Part shown: in pieces, positions 46,222 to 56,934 of the stretch
How positions within the stretch are numbered: the first letter of the stretch is position 1
Layout: each line of letters starts with the position of its first letter
NCBI RefSeq assembly: GCF_020382885.2
Contig: NC_058512.1
Span: forward strand, 8,334,802-8,398,801
Source of the DNA: Scatophagus argus
Taxonomy: Eukaryota; Chordata; Actinopteri; Scatophagidae
DNA length: 64,000 nt
Reading direction: 5' to 3'
Notes under the pieces: generated by a model
Told to the model about the DNA's origin: nothing
What the model saw: only the letters and a program-made list of their open reading frames with translations
Databases searched by the model: none
Translations under genes and position numbers: made by a program

Positions 46222-48124
46222 ACAAACATTGGCACTCAGTTCACTCTGACTCTTGCTGTTTCTTGGCCTTAAATACTTTAGATTTCATCCTTTCAATTTC
46301 ACGTTTGTATTTTGCAGGATCCTGTTATGCTGTTTTACACGATTCTAAAGCTGGGGAAAAAAGCTTTCTTGAGTGCTTCACCTTGATTAGGATAAAACAC
46401 AACCTGTCATTGCTCACAAACTGAAAGCTTAAAAAGTTGATGGCTTTCCCATAGTGTGCTGTTTATCAGACCTCAGCTTTCTATCTGTGCCTCAGAAACA
46501 TTAGGATATCACTTTTTAATGTAGAACTATGGTCAAAAATAGTATTATCTGCATGTTGTTGCCATACACATGAGCCAACACCACACCCAGAGGTCATAAT
46601 ATCAGCGTACGTCTTTTTTGGCCTTGAATGACGCAGTGCAAATAGATCAAGACAGGGAAGCGACATAACAACACCAAATGTAATTTCAGGGTCACTGAAT
46701 GGATACAGGAGGCACACGATTTTCATACAAAAGGCAACAAGGGAATACAAGTAAGGTAGGGCGGTTATCAAAGTGGCAACAAGAAATGAGAAGGACCTGA
46801 CACGTTGCGTGATTGAAAACAAAGGACCGCATAAAAGACAAATGATGTAGACGTGAATGCCTGGAAGCATTTCTGGAATATAAACAATAAGTTGGGGTTG
46901 AGTCACAGCTGGCCATGAAACAGATGCTGGGGGCGGGGGCCGAGGCCGAGGCCGAATCAGCTCCATGTTTGTTCAGTTCATGCACTTTATAACACAGTCA
47001 ACATAAATACAGAGACTTTGTTTTTACATAACACAAAAGATAAGTTTAGTATTTGGTATTCAAAGAAAAAGTGTCAGCAAAAGGAAAATTAAATTCCAAT
47101 AAGTTAGTGGTCATTAAAATTATCTTAAGTCCCTTTGGTGCAAAGTCTGTTTATGACATTAAACTGTATATAAATAAATAAATAAACTGTATATAAATAA
47201 AATGTAAAGAATTTGCTCTAAACTGATTAAAAAAAAAAAAAGAAAAAAAACAACTTTCCATTTTCTCAAATATATGTAAAAAATCTGGGGAATAGAACAG
47301 TGCCAAATATTAATTAACATTTTGTGAGATTGTTAAAAAAAATAAAATAAATTGAAACATTAAAATCTTTTCATGACATGTTTTACGTAAATGCAGAAAA
47401 AAGGTTTGCGATTTGGTGGACAGTTCCCTAAAAAATTCAACTCAATGAATGTCATGCTTACTACAACTACATGATGAGATTATACAGTAGAGCAGTACAC
47501 CCACAGTCCAAACGATGGCGTACAAAGCACTCAGAAGTCTATTTCTAATGCAAAGAAGAGCACAGATGCATCTTTACTTAGCAAGGGGCTACAGGTGAGA
47601 TGGCATCACCGGCTTTTCCCGCTGTTTGCTTAGTGTTTCAGGTGTGCAGGTGGATCATGAGTAAGAACAAACGGTATACTTACATATTTATATTTACCAC
47701 CGCCATGAAAATCAACACCAATTGGACTGAAAATAACGAGAAATATGTTAAAGAATCTCATACAAATGCAGCAAAGAACAAGAAAAAACAAAATGTAGCT
47801 GCTCATAAGAAGTGTGACATGTGACACTGCACGTCTGCTGAGGTGGGGATGTTAAGGCCGAGTTCATGTGTGTCAGGCAGGGGGCTGAGGGCAAAGAGTT
47901 AAATAAAGTCCTCCTACTGCTTCATGACTACCAAATGGCAAAGGTAGAAAATGGCTTTTCATAGCAGGTGATGCATCTCCTGCCAAACTGGTGTTGTCCA
48001 CAGGATGAAACAATCTACTGCACCCTGCTGGCTGACAGCAGCGTCTCACTGTCATCTCAGTGCAGATGGGTCCACGGACCTCAGTAGTTACCACAGTCTC
48101 CGTCTTTCCATCCCCCGTTCTTTC
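46222..48124 (-). other. probable lman2l 3' UTR
   Basis: Sequence downstream of the lman2l stop on the minus strand, running to the AATAAA at 46205-46210 of that strand. It contains AT-rich repeats near 47165-47205 and A/T runs, with no recognisable gene. Open frames here (for example 46481-46966 on the minus strand) show no domain. Confidence 0.45.
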
Positions 48125-51100
48125 TCAGTAGAAACGCTTGCGTCGGCTCTCGTTCCAGTGGCTGTAAACCACCAAGTCAATGACGATGAGGAAGACGCAA
48201 CCCAGCATGGAGAAGAGCACGGTGAAGAAAATAGCTATTCCACTCATCCCTTCTTCAGTTTGGCCCGCTAGAGGACAGAGAGGATGACAGTCAGAGAGTT
48301 AAAGAGCAGGCTGGAGGTAGGCAGCAAGATGGAGGGATGACAAGCAGCACAAAGACAGAGAAGGACAGAGTGGTACAGAGCGACAGTGTAAGTGCGTCTT
48401 ACATCGGAGCAGTTCAATGTTATCCACACTTGGTATGGTTATCTCCTCTTCATCATCTTCCTCCTCCTTTGGACTCCGCAACACCGTCAGTTGGTAAAGT
48501 TTCAGGGAAATTATGTCATGGTTATCTGTTAATTTAGAAAAAAAAACACACACACAATGTTGCACTTAAATGCACTATATAGACAAAAGTATTGGGACAT
48601 CTGACCACAGATGGGGACTTCAATGACATTGCATTCTACATACATAGACAGCTTCCCATAGTTTGTGGAAATTTTTGCTCATTCAAGCAGTAGAGGAATA
48701 TTAAGGTCAGACACTGATGTTGGACAAAAAGACATGTCTCACAATCTCTGCTCTAATTTATCCCAAAAGTGTTCAATGGATTTTGATGTCAGGACTCTGT
48801 GCAGGCCAGTCAAGTTCCTCCACAGTGGGGCACAGTCATGCTGGAATAGAAGAGGGCCTTCCCTCATAGCATTGTCCAAAATGTCTTGGTATGCTGAAGC
48901 ATTAAGCTTTCCCTTCACTGGAAATAAGGGGCCGAGCCCAAACCCTGAAAAGTGGCCCCATAAAGAGGTGGGTGGATACTTTTGTCTATTTGCAATCACA
49001 AATTGGTACATTTTTTTCTTAATTGTGATCATTTATGTATGCCTGAATTATCGGTGGATCTCTCTTTGTTTAAACTGTTAAATTTTAACTCAAGCCAAGT
49101 CTATTGAAATGGCATTTGAGATCTGCCAAAGGCTAGAATAGTAGTATGATGTTGATTATTTTACACACACACCTGTTTGAGAAGGTGAAAGCTGTTTACC
49201 TGAGAGGTCACCTGTGATGGCTGAAGCTCCAAAATAATATCCTTGGGGAAGCCGCACCCCGGGTATGTCCAGGCAGTCCCTCCACTCATGTTGGCCATCA
49301 ATGTCTATCATCACCTGGATAATGGAGGTGATCATGAAGCTTCAGTGACTTTTATGGGGTCGCAGAGTATTAAAAAAATGACATTTGATTCTAAATTCTC
49401 TTTCCTGAGGCAGGATGATGAATTTGTGAGTAAAACCTGCAATCTCTTTCTGGAATCTCCAAAGTATAAACAAGAAGAAAATTATGCAGGGAATGCACCT
49501 CTTGGAACAGACACCACAGACACAAAAGGGGGATATCATTTACAGATATGCTGCTTATACTCTTAGGCCTTTTGTTTTCATTTATTCCAATCTTCGTTCT
49601 ACTGATAGAAATTATTACACAAGTCAGCCATTCTTTTTCCCCATGCACATATAGAAAAAGAGCCACTTTGTTCAGTGTTCACTTTGTACCAACATTTACC
49701 AAAGCCTTCAACTGTTTGCTGTCTACTTCTGTCTGTGTCTGTACTGTACTCAAATTATTTTACTTTGTTAGTACAGCTGTAAACAGGACGCATACTCAGC
49801 CAACCTACACTTTAAATAATCATTAGCGACTCAAACCCAGGTAATAACAGGTTGGACAGTCGAGGACATGAGGAAGTGTCTGCGTGTTCAAAGCAGTGTT
49901 ATTGCTGTGGATAACTGAAGACCGAGAGCGCGTCTCTCACCGTGAGCCTGCGGCGGATGTATCGGATGAAAAGGAAGGTGTCGTGCTTCAGGTTGCGCAC
50001 CATGGCGTTGCAGCCGCCCAGTTCTGTGGGCCGACCGTCCCGCTCGTGGTCATAGCTGATGCTGCCATTCCCAACCATGGCAAGAACAAAGGGGAAGATC
50101 CTCTTGTGGATGCAGGAGAAAACGAGAGGAAGGAGGAAACTGACTTGATTTAAATTAATCCCACATCATACACAGTTCCTGTTCCTGTTTTTTTACTGGT
50201 CAGTAAGTAGATTTCTACTGGGCTGCTTGCACTTTGCTGCCAAGCCGTTTTGGGGTTTGTTTTTTTTTAAACATATCTGAAATAAACAAATATCAATCAC
50301 ATCCTGGAATCATGCAGAAACATTTGAACAAGAATCTGTTTCCACAGTCAACAGTGCAGGATCTCTATCTGAAACATAATGTACCTTTCGTCATTTATGA
50401 CCACCATCATTGCTGCTTATGTCAAAACACATAAAACCGGACTGTAGAAATGCCAACATCATACTAAAACCTGATAAGAAGAATCTTCACTTTTGCTGTT
50501 CATTATTTATAAATTTTAATATTGATATTTAAATATTTACAATGACTGTTTCACTTGGGTGTCACATTTATTTATAGGCTTTATGTCTTGAATGGTCGAT
50601 ATTAAAATACTTTGAATGCTACTCTGATTAAGACCACACGGTGATCATGCAGGGACAAGATAAAACAAACAGGCTGTTTCAAAGATGAGGGCGCTTGCAA
50701 TCAGAGAAGCATGCTTGATGACCAGTGGAGACTGGATGATGAGGTCAGACACAGGGTTTAGCATCAAACATTCCAAAAGCAGGTTACCTGTGTGCGGGGA
50801 GTATATCTTTTCTTCTGTGCCTGTCTCCAAACGGTTGCACAAAAGAACACAAAGACAGCTCTTTTACACAAATTTGAAAGGGGACTTCTCATCTCTACGA
50901 GATTAAAGCAGTGCATACCTCCAGATGTTTCTCCTCATTGGGATACGTGTCCACAAACACACCCAAGCCAGTGAAGTTGTCCATATTTCCAAATACAGGA
51001 CCTGTAATGGAATAAAAGGATACAGTGTTATATATAAAAAATGTATTCTCTTATGCAATAGGTTAATAATATGTCCTACAACGTTTACCTTTCTGCATAC

Positions 51101-52311
51101 GCTCCTTAGTGTACCAAATGGCCAAACCATCACCGTTCAGGTTCTTCTTTCCTTGCCCATGAACCTTAAAGTGCACCTGCATCTCCCAGTCCTTCAGATG
51201 GCAAGGCTACAAACACACACAGGTGAAATGAAGCCATTCCTTCCCCTTAATCCAACAAATAGGCAATAAATGCATGAGAGAAAAAATAAGAGCAAATCCA
51301 ACAATTCTGTTATAACTCAAGGTTATAGCAAAATTGTAAGTAGTCTTACACTTAAGTCTGGTTTTGTTTTCACATTGTTTGTTTTTCTTTTGTGAAAATA
51401 CAACTGCAATACAGTTCAGCAGCATCAGAAACAACAACTTCCAAAGTGACAAAACAGTTTTAACAAAAGCTAGAGTTTATAGGCATTATTTGTTGCAGGG
51501 CTTGTTGTGTTATGGCTGCATTAGTGTTACCTTGATGTCTGAAATCCAGCACTGGCATATCACAAGACAGTAAAGCAACAGTCCACCTGTGCATATATGT
51601 ATACTCACAATGCGGCTCCATACTGCCCCCTGTCTGCTCTGCATGTCAGGTGTGAGGCGCACCTGCTCGGTGGTTACCATAGCATCCCCCATCAGCTCCC
51701 AGTGGGAGGAGCCTAAGGAGCCCACGCCTGAGTACACAAATGGTACCATCATCATGAACCAAGCTGACACAGCAGTTAGAGCTCATTGAGCATGTCTGAT
51801 GACAGAAACTGCACCGATCTGTTACTGAGCAAAACACAAGTGTGACTAAAAAAAGGTGAACAAAGCAGTCGAGCAAAGATCTTTAATCAAGCACAATGTA
51901 TATGGTATTAAATATGTTATATATGGCTTAAACTTTGGAGCAGCATTTGCAACATCTGAAGAAAGCTAAAAGCCAAATCAAGCCATTTTTTAGGAATAAC
52001 AAAGCTCAAACAAAGCTATAATGTGGCCAATACATGCTTTTTTTCTGGAAACATCTTTCGCCTGTCCATGGGAATCAATACTACCGTCAGACCCAAAGGG
52101 CTGTCCAACGGGGAGCGTTACCTTGGTAAGGCTTGGAAAGGGAATACTCCCGCTTCAGAAACTCTTCCATCTCGTGATCATCGTCCGCAAAACACCGGCT
52201 TGTAGATAAAATAAGAAAAGCGAATATACAGTGTGTTTTAAAACCCATTATTTTCCGTTTAACTGGTATTTTGGACTCCCTGTGATGATGATTCCTGCCG
52301 ACGGCAGCCAT
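48125..52311 (-). CDS. lman2l: LMAN2L (VIP36-like L-type lectin cargo receptor), 8 coding exons, 350 aa
   Basis: This is an ER/early-secretory membrane lectin that binds high-mannose glycans on cargo. Coding exons (minus): 52311-52122, 51727-51609, 51206-51089, 51001-50919, 50102-49941, 49314-49200, 48525-48403 and 48267-48125. Phases close at 350 codons plus TGA, against 348 in human LMAN2L. The L-type lectin domain spans about residues 53-280. It has KREYSLSKPYQG at its start, VRLTPDMQSRQGAVW, GDGLAIWYTKERM, FVDTYPNEEKH with ligand/calcium residues, SYDHERDGRPTELGGC and LSDNHDIISLKLYQLT. A membrane span lies at about 314-338. The tail ends RRKRFY, a C-terminal ER-export type signal. GLGVFVDTYPNEEK and SVDN before the stalk favour LMAN2L over LMAN2. 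The first ATG precedes the hydrophobic signal by 21 residues. Confidence 0.94.
48573..48990 (-). mobile_element. short Tc1-like element in lman2l intron 6
   Basis: The left end TATAGACAAAAGTATTGGGACA and the right end GGATACTTTTGTCTATTTGC are inverted repeats of each other. On the minus strand a remnant reads GKLNASAYQDILDNAM, then GPLLFQHDCAP and HFWDKLEQR, which are Tc1 transposase C-terminal pieces with the LPTLWQQFG segment lost. The element is about 420 bp, internally deleted, non-coding and non-autonomous. It is related to the fossil at 26672-27214. Confidence 0.85.
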
Positions 52312-53155
52312 CGTAGGTCAAAACTCATCCCACGAAAATCGTCAGCTTCCTTCCCATTGGTTCACTGCAGTGCATGGTCATCACCATTGGTCCGTTTGAT
52401 TGTCACTCAGCTTGCACGCTTTTTATTGGTTGCGCTTTCCGATCGCGTTTGACATGTCTAAGGCAAGAAAATGAATCAATTAACTTGTAAATTTGGACGT
52501 GTGAAACTGTATCAGAGCAATAATGTGCCATATTATGACAATTTTATAATTCCAATCCTGATAGTTAGTAGGTATCCATTCTGTAGATTCATCGAACATT
52601 CATATTACACCTACTTTCAAGTATTTTCACGTTATACGAACAACAGATGTGATGTGTATTTCCCTGTGGTGGTCAGGATTTTTGACGTGGAAAAGGATTA
52701 TACACTGGTACCCCGAGAGAAAGAAAGAGAATGGACGAAATCGCCCTAACAAAAATAACAAAATTAAATTACACTATGTTTGCCAAGGGGGAAATGCGAA
52801 AAGAGAAAGGTTACGTGACAACAGAGGGAGAGCGTGTAAAGGGTTGAGGAAAGCAGTCTTTACTTTTTAAGAGCCACACGGTCTCTTCTAGAGTTAAAAG
52901 AAATATCGTAAGATGACATACTGTTACACAATGTTGTACGGCAGGTGGCGATATACACCTTTAACTTGTTTGCGATCCGCCAGTAAATCGAGAGAAAAAG
53001 TAGAAAGACGCAGAACCAACGTCCTATTGGTCCAATCACGGCCATAGACCACGCCCCCTTCGCTGCCCCTGCATCTGTTGGCTTTCGTACTCTCGGCACT
53101 CTGTCCATATACACTTCAGTACAGTACGAGGGGGATGGAGTAAACCAACCAAGTA
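52312..53155. promoter_or_regulatory. bidirectional promoter region between lman2l and mtfp1
   Basis: Divergent start codons lie 845 bp apart. Near lman2l are three inverted CCAAT boxes (ATTGG at 52356-52360, 52386-52390 and 52425-52429), spaced 30 and 39 bp, a typical NF-Y array on a TATA-less promoter. Near mtfp1 are ATTGG at 53026-53030, CCAAT at 53032-53036 and a GC-box-like CCACGCCCCC at 53049-53058. The boxes are seen directly, factor binding is inference. Confidence 0.65.
53135..53143 (+). other. minimal upstream ORF before mtfp1
   Basis: ATG-GAG-TAA lies 12 bases before the mtfp1 start codon. It would be a two-residue uORF if it lies in the mRNA, which its distance suggests. Confidence 0.6.
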
Positions 53156-56100
53156 ATGGATTCCATTGAAGAAAAAACAAGCAAAACGGTCGACATTTAT
53201 CGCGACACCTGGGTCCGTTTCCTAGGTATGTATTGTCATATATTCCAATTGTGCTGGCTCAGTCCTGGTCAGACCGTAACAAATGAACGATAATGTTAAC
53301 TATAGCATCAGAGACAACGCGGCATGGAAGCTCCTATGACCCTGGAGCTGTATACTTGCTAGCTGAAGGTTAGCGTAGCTGGCCGACAACTCTGTTAAAT
53401 GCTATTTATAACAAACTTGGGTGTTGAAGGACATTTTGTCACCACGGGACGTTTTCGTTGTTCGTCATTCGTTTCCATAACGTATTTATCCTCCACCTAT
53501 TGCCTCAACTCAAAGTTCTCTCTGTGACTTATCTCAGCCCTGGTTGTAAAAAGGCAGTTGTTCAGCAAGTTGAGGCAGTGACTCAAAGCCACTGAGAAAC
53601 GCCCGAGGGCATGTACAGGTTTCATCGGTGTTCTTCTTTGAATGAAACGTCAGGTCCGTTTTTAACACTGGGTGTAACAGTGAGCCTTTAACTGAGAAGG
53701 ACATGTAGAGGAAGGAAAGATGAAGGGCACGCTTACTGCAGCAGTTCCCACGCTGCGGGCTGTATCCCCCGGGGAATATACTTTAATCTCCTCGTCCACA
53801 GCTTACATTGGCCATCAGTGACAGTTTATCACTACTTTAAAATCCTAAGCGTTTTGCTCACAGTAATTTACGATAAAACAACACACTTTACTGTAAATTC
53901 ATGGTTGCCATGCCCAAGGAATTGCCGTGATATAGCAGTAATTAGCTGTGGACTTACTGTAAACTGTGAAATAAGTAGTAGTAGTAGCAGTAAACTGCTG
54001 TGAAAATATTTACATTTGCAATTATTAACCAATAATTTACTGTAAATTTACAATTTAATTAACAACGTAATATATTGTAAAATCCATTTTTAATTGAAAT
54101 TTTACTGCACCCTCTCGCTTTATGCTCAAAAAAGAAAAACAGAACAAAATGATGATTTGTTTTCACTTTTTAATCAAACTTACGATAAGTGCAAAGTGCA
54201 AACATAGGCGGTTTCCTGGGTAAACATGCCCCCAGCATAAACAACATATAAAAGTAGAAAATATCCAACAGCAAAATGGTGCAACTGTCAAAATGTGCAA
54301 CAGTAAAACCACTCACAGGAAATAGAATTTTTTTTTGGCTCTTACCGTATTTTCACGACTATAAGGCGCATATAAACGTCTTAGATTTTTTTCAAAATGT
54401 GCAGCGCGCCCTATCGTCCAGAGCGCCCTATCTGTGTGCGGACGTAGGTGAGAACCATGATTCTGCGGACGTGATAGAGAACATGGGTGCGTGATTTGTG
54501 TATAAAAGAACAGGTATGTGCTTTATGCAGAACATTGCTGTCTTAACAACCCTGAAAATGGCAAAGAGACACGCTTACGAAGCTCAGTTTAAGCTGAAGG
54601 CTATCAGCTACGCCGAGGAACACGGGAATCGAGCCGCTGCCAGAGAATATAAAATTAACGAATCAATGGTTCGCAAGTGGAGGAAGCTGGAGAACGAGCT
54701 GCGACAGGTGAAAAAAACGCAGCTGAGTTTCCGCGGACACAAGGCAAGGTGGCCAGAGCTGGAGGAAAGACTGGAGCAATGGATCGTCGAGCAAAGAGCG
54801 GGTGGGAGGAGCGTTTCGACGGTCACCATTCGGCTTAGAGCAGTAAAGTTAGCGGAGGAAATGAAAATTCAACATTTCCACGGAGGTCCGTCTTGGTGCT
54901 TCCGGTTCATGAAGCGGTGCCTTTTCTCCATCCGGAGCAGGACGACGGTAGCGCAGCAGCGTCCGGCGGATTATTGTGAGAAGCTGGCGAACTTCCGCTC
55001 TTTCTGCAGCAGACACATCGCCGACAAAAACATCCAGCCGAGCCACATCACCAACATGGACGAGGTGCCGCTGACGTTCGACATCCCGGTGAGTCACACG
55101 GTGGAAAGGAAGGGAACCAGCACGGTAGCGATACGCACAACGGGGTACGAAAAGGCTTCGTTTACCGTTGTGCTCGGCTGCCATGCCAACGGACAGAAAC
55201 TGCCGCCGATGGTGATTTTTAAGAGAAAGACTTTGCCTAAAGAGACGTTTCCAGCAGGCGTCATTATTAAGGCAAACGAAAAGGGCTGGATGGACGAGGA
55301 AATGATGAAGGATTGGCTGAGGCAGGTGTACGTACGGAGACCGGGTGGTTTTTTCCACACATCACAATCGCTGCTGGTTTGTGATTCCATGCGTGCCCAT
55401 CTCACCGCCGACGTCAAAAAGCAAGTGAAGCAGATGAACGCTACGCTTGCTGTGATTCCGGGAGGTCTGACGAAGGAACTCCAACCGCTGGACATCGGCG
55501 TGAACCGGCCGTTCAAAGTGAGGCTGCGAGCGGCGTGGGAGCGGTGGATGACCGAAGGAGACCACAGTTTCACAAAGACTGGAAGGCAGCGCCGGGCGAG
55601 TTACGCCACAGTTTGTGACTGGATTGTAGCTGCTTGGGCTAACGTGTCTGCTGGCACTGTTGTTCGAGCTTTTGCTAAAGCCGGCATCATTTCTGGGGAG
55701 CCGCACGGCACGGACTCTGACTCTGAGGAACGTGAACCTGCCATGTGTGATTTAGCGCAGCTGTTCAATTCCGACACAGAGGATGAGGACTTCAATGGGT
55801 TTGAGTGACTGTTACCGGTAATGTGCTTGTTTTAGTGTTGTAATTAATACTTAAATAAAGCACAACCAAACTCAGTTTTGCTCCCGATCTATTTTTAAAT
55901 ATGCACGTGTGTGTTGTCAGGCGGGCGTACGTAGTATATGAATACACACAGGGGCGGACGTGTACGGTATATAAAACGTGTATATAAAACCCGCGCCCTA
56001 TCTTCAGGTGCGCCTTATCTGTGTGTTAAATACAATAATTGCACACATAACTGAGACTGCGCCTTTTCGTACGGTGCGCCTTTTCGTCGTGAAAATACGG

Positions 56101-56884
56101 TACATGAAATCAAAATGGCTGCAAATGGAATCGAGGGGTCATGACAAATGGGACATCCTTTACAAACTGCTTTAAAAATGTACGATTTAAAATGTGCAAA
56201 AATGTACAACAGTACAACCACTACAACTCAGGCATGTATGAATAGTTCAACATTTTGGGATACTCTCAAGTTGTTAAAAAAAAAAATTCCTTCTACATTG
56301 CCTGCCACTCAAAATCTACCAGTTTGCGAATTAGAGTGCTTACGGTACATGTGCGTTGATGCCTCCACGCTTCCTCTTTGTCTTGGATCCAGTTTCTGGA
56401 TTGATACCCAGGAAGCATCTGTAAATCAACAAAAATAGTATTAATATCAGGTGATCTTTTATGTTACTTCAACCCTCTGGACATTTTTGTCCATTGAGGG
56501 AAATTTTCACTTGTTTTTTGGCTATATTTTTTACTGAATCACCTTTGGCTGGGAAGTTTAATTTTATGTTACTTGTCAAAATATGGTTTTACAATTCTTC
56601 CAAGGTCAAAAATATACTGTGTGCAAAAAATGCATACACTTATACCCTTAAAGGATCTATCACCTGTTGTTTATATCTGTTTTAATAACTGAAAATAGCT
56701 GATTTTCAATATAATATGTACTCTGGGGGTAGAGATTTTTTTATCTGGTATCAAAGTCTTGGATAAGTTAAAGATAACAAACAATGTGAACCTTGATGAG
56801 GATGAGGACAGTGAGAGGTCAGAGTCTGAGTCACAGACACAGAACCAGAGGAAGAACCAGAGGAAGCAGGTGAAGGTGTTTGAT

Positions 56885-56934
<50 letters not shown>

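Larger units (their letters stand above)
40958..46240 (+). other. wbp1l 3' UTR (long)
   Basis: About 5.2 kb of sequence without a recognisable gene follows the wbp1l stop. AATAAA signals occur at 42205-42210, 43610-43615 and 46216-46221, which would give alternative 3' ends. A G-rich run at 44219-44244 and a CA-rich segment near 44656-44683 lie within it. The full length is inferred, since earlier signals may dominate. Confidence 0.5.

Noticed and set aside
46481..46985. 161- and 97-codon minus-strand frames downstream of lman2l
   Set aside because: They lie in the likely 3' UTR and show no domain or splice relation to lman2l.
54498..54557. 20-residue N-terminal extension of the transposase
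   Set aside because: Upstream ATGs exist, but the helix-turn-helix begins right after the ATG at 54558, and the extension has no family character.
55094..55573. 159-codon minus-strand frame inside the transposase
   Set aside because: Antisense shadow of the transposase gene.
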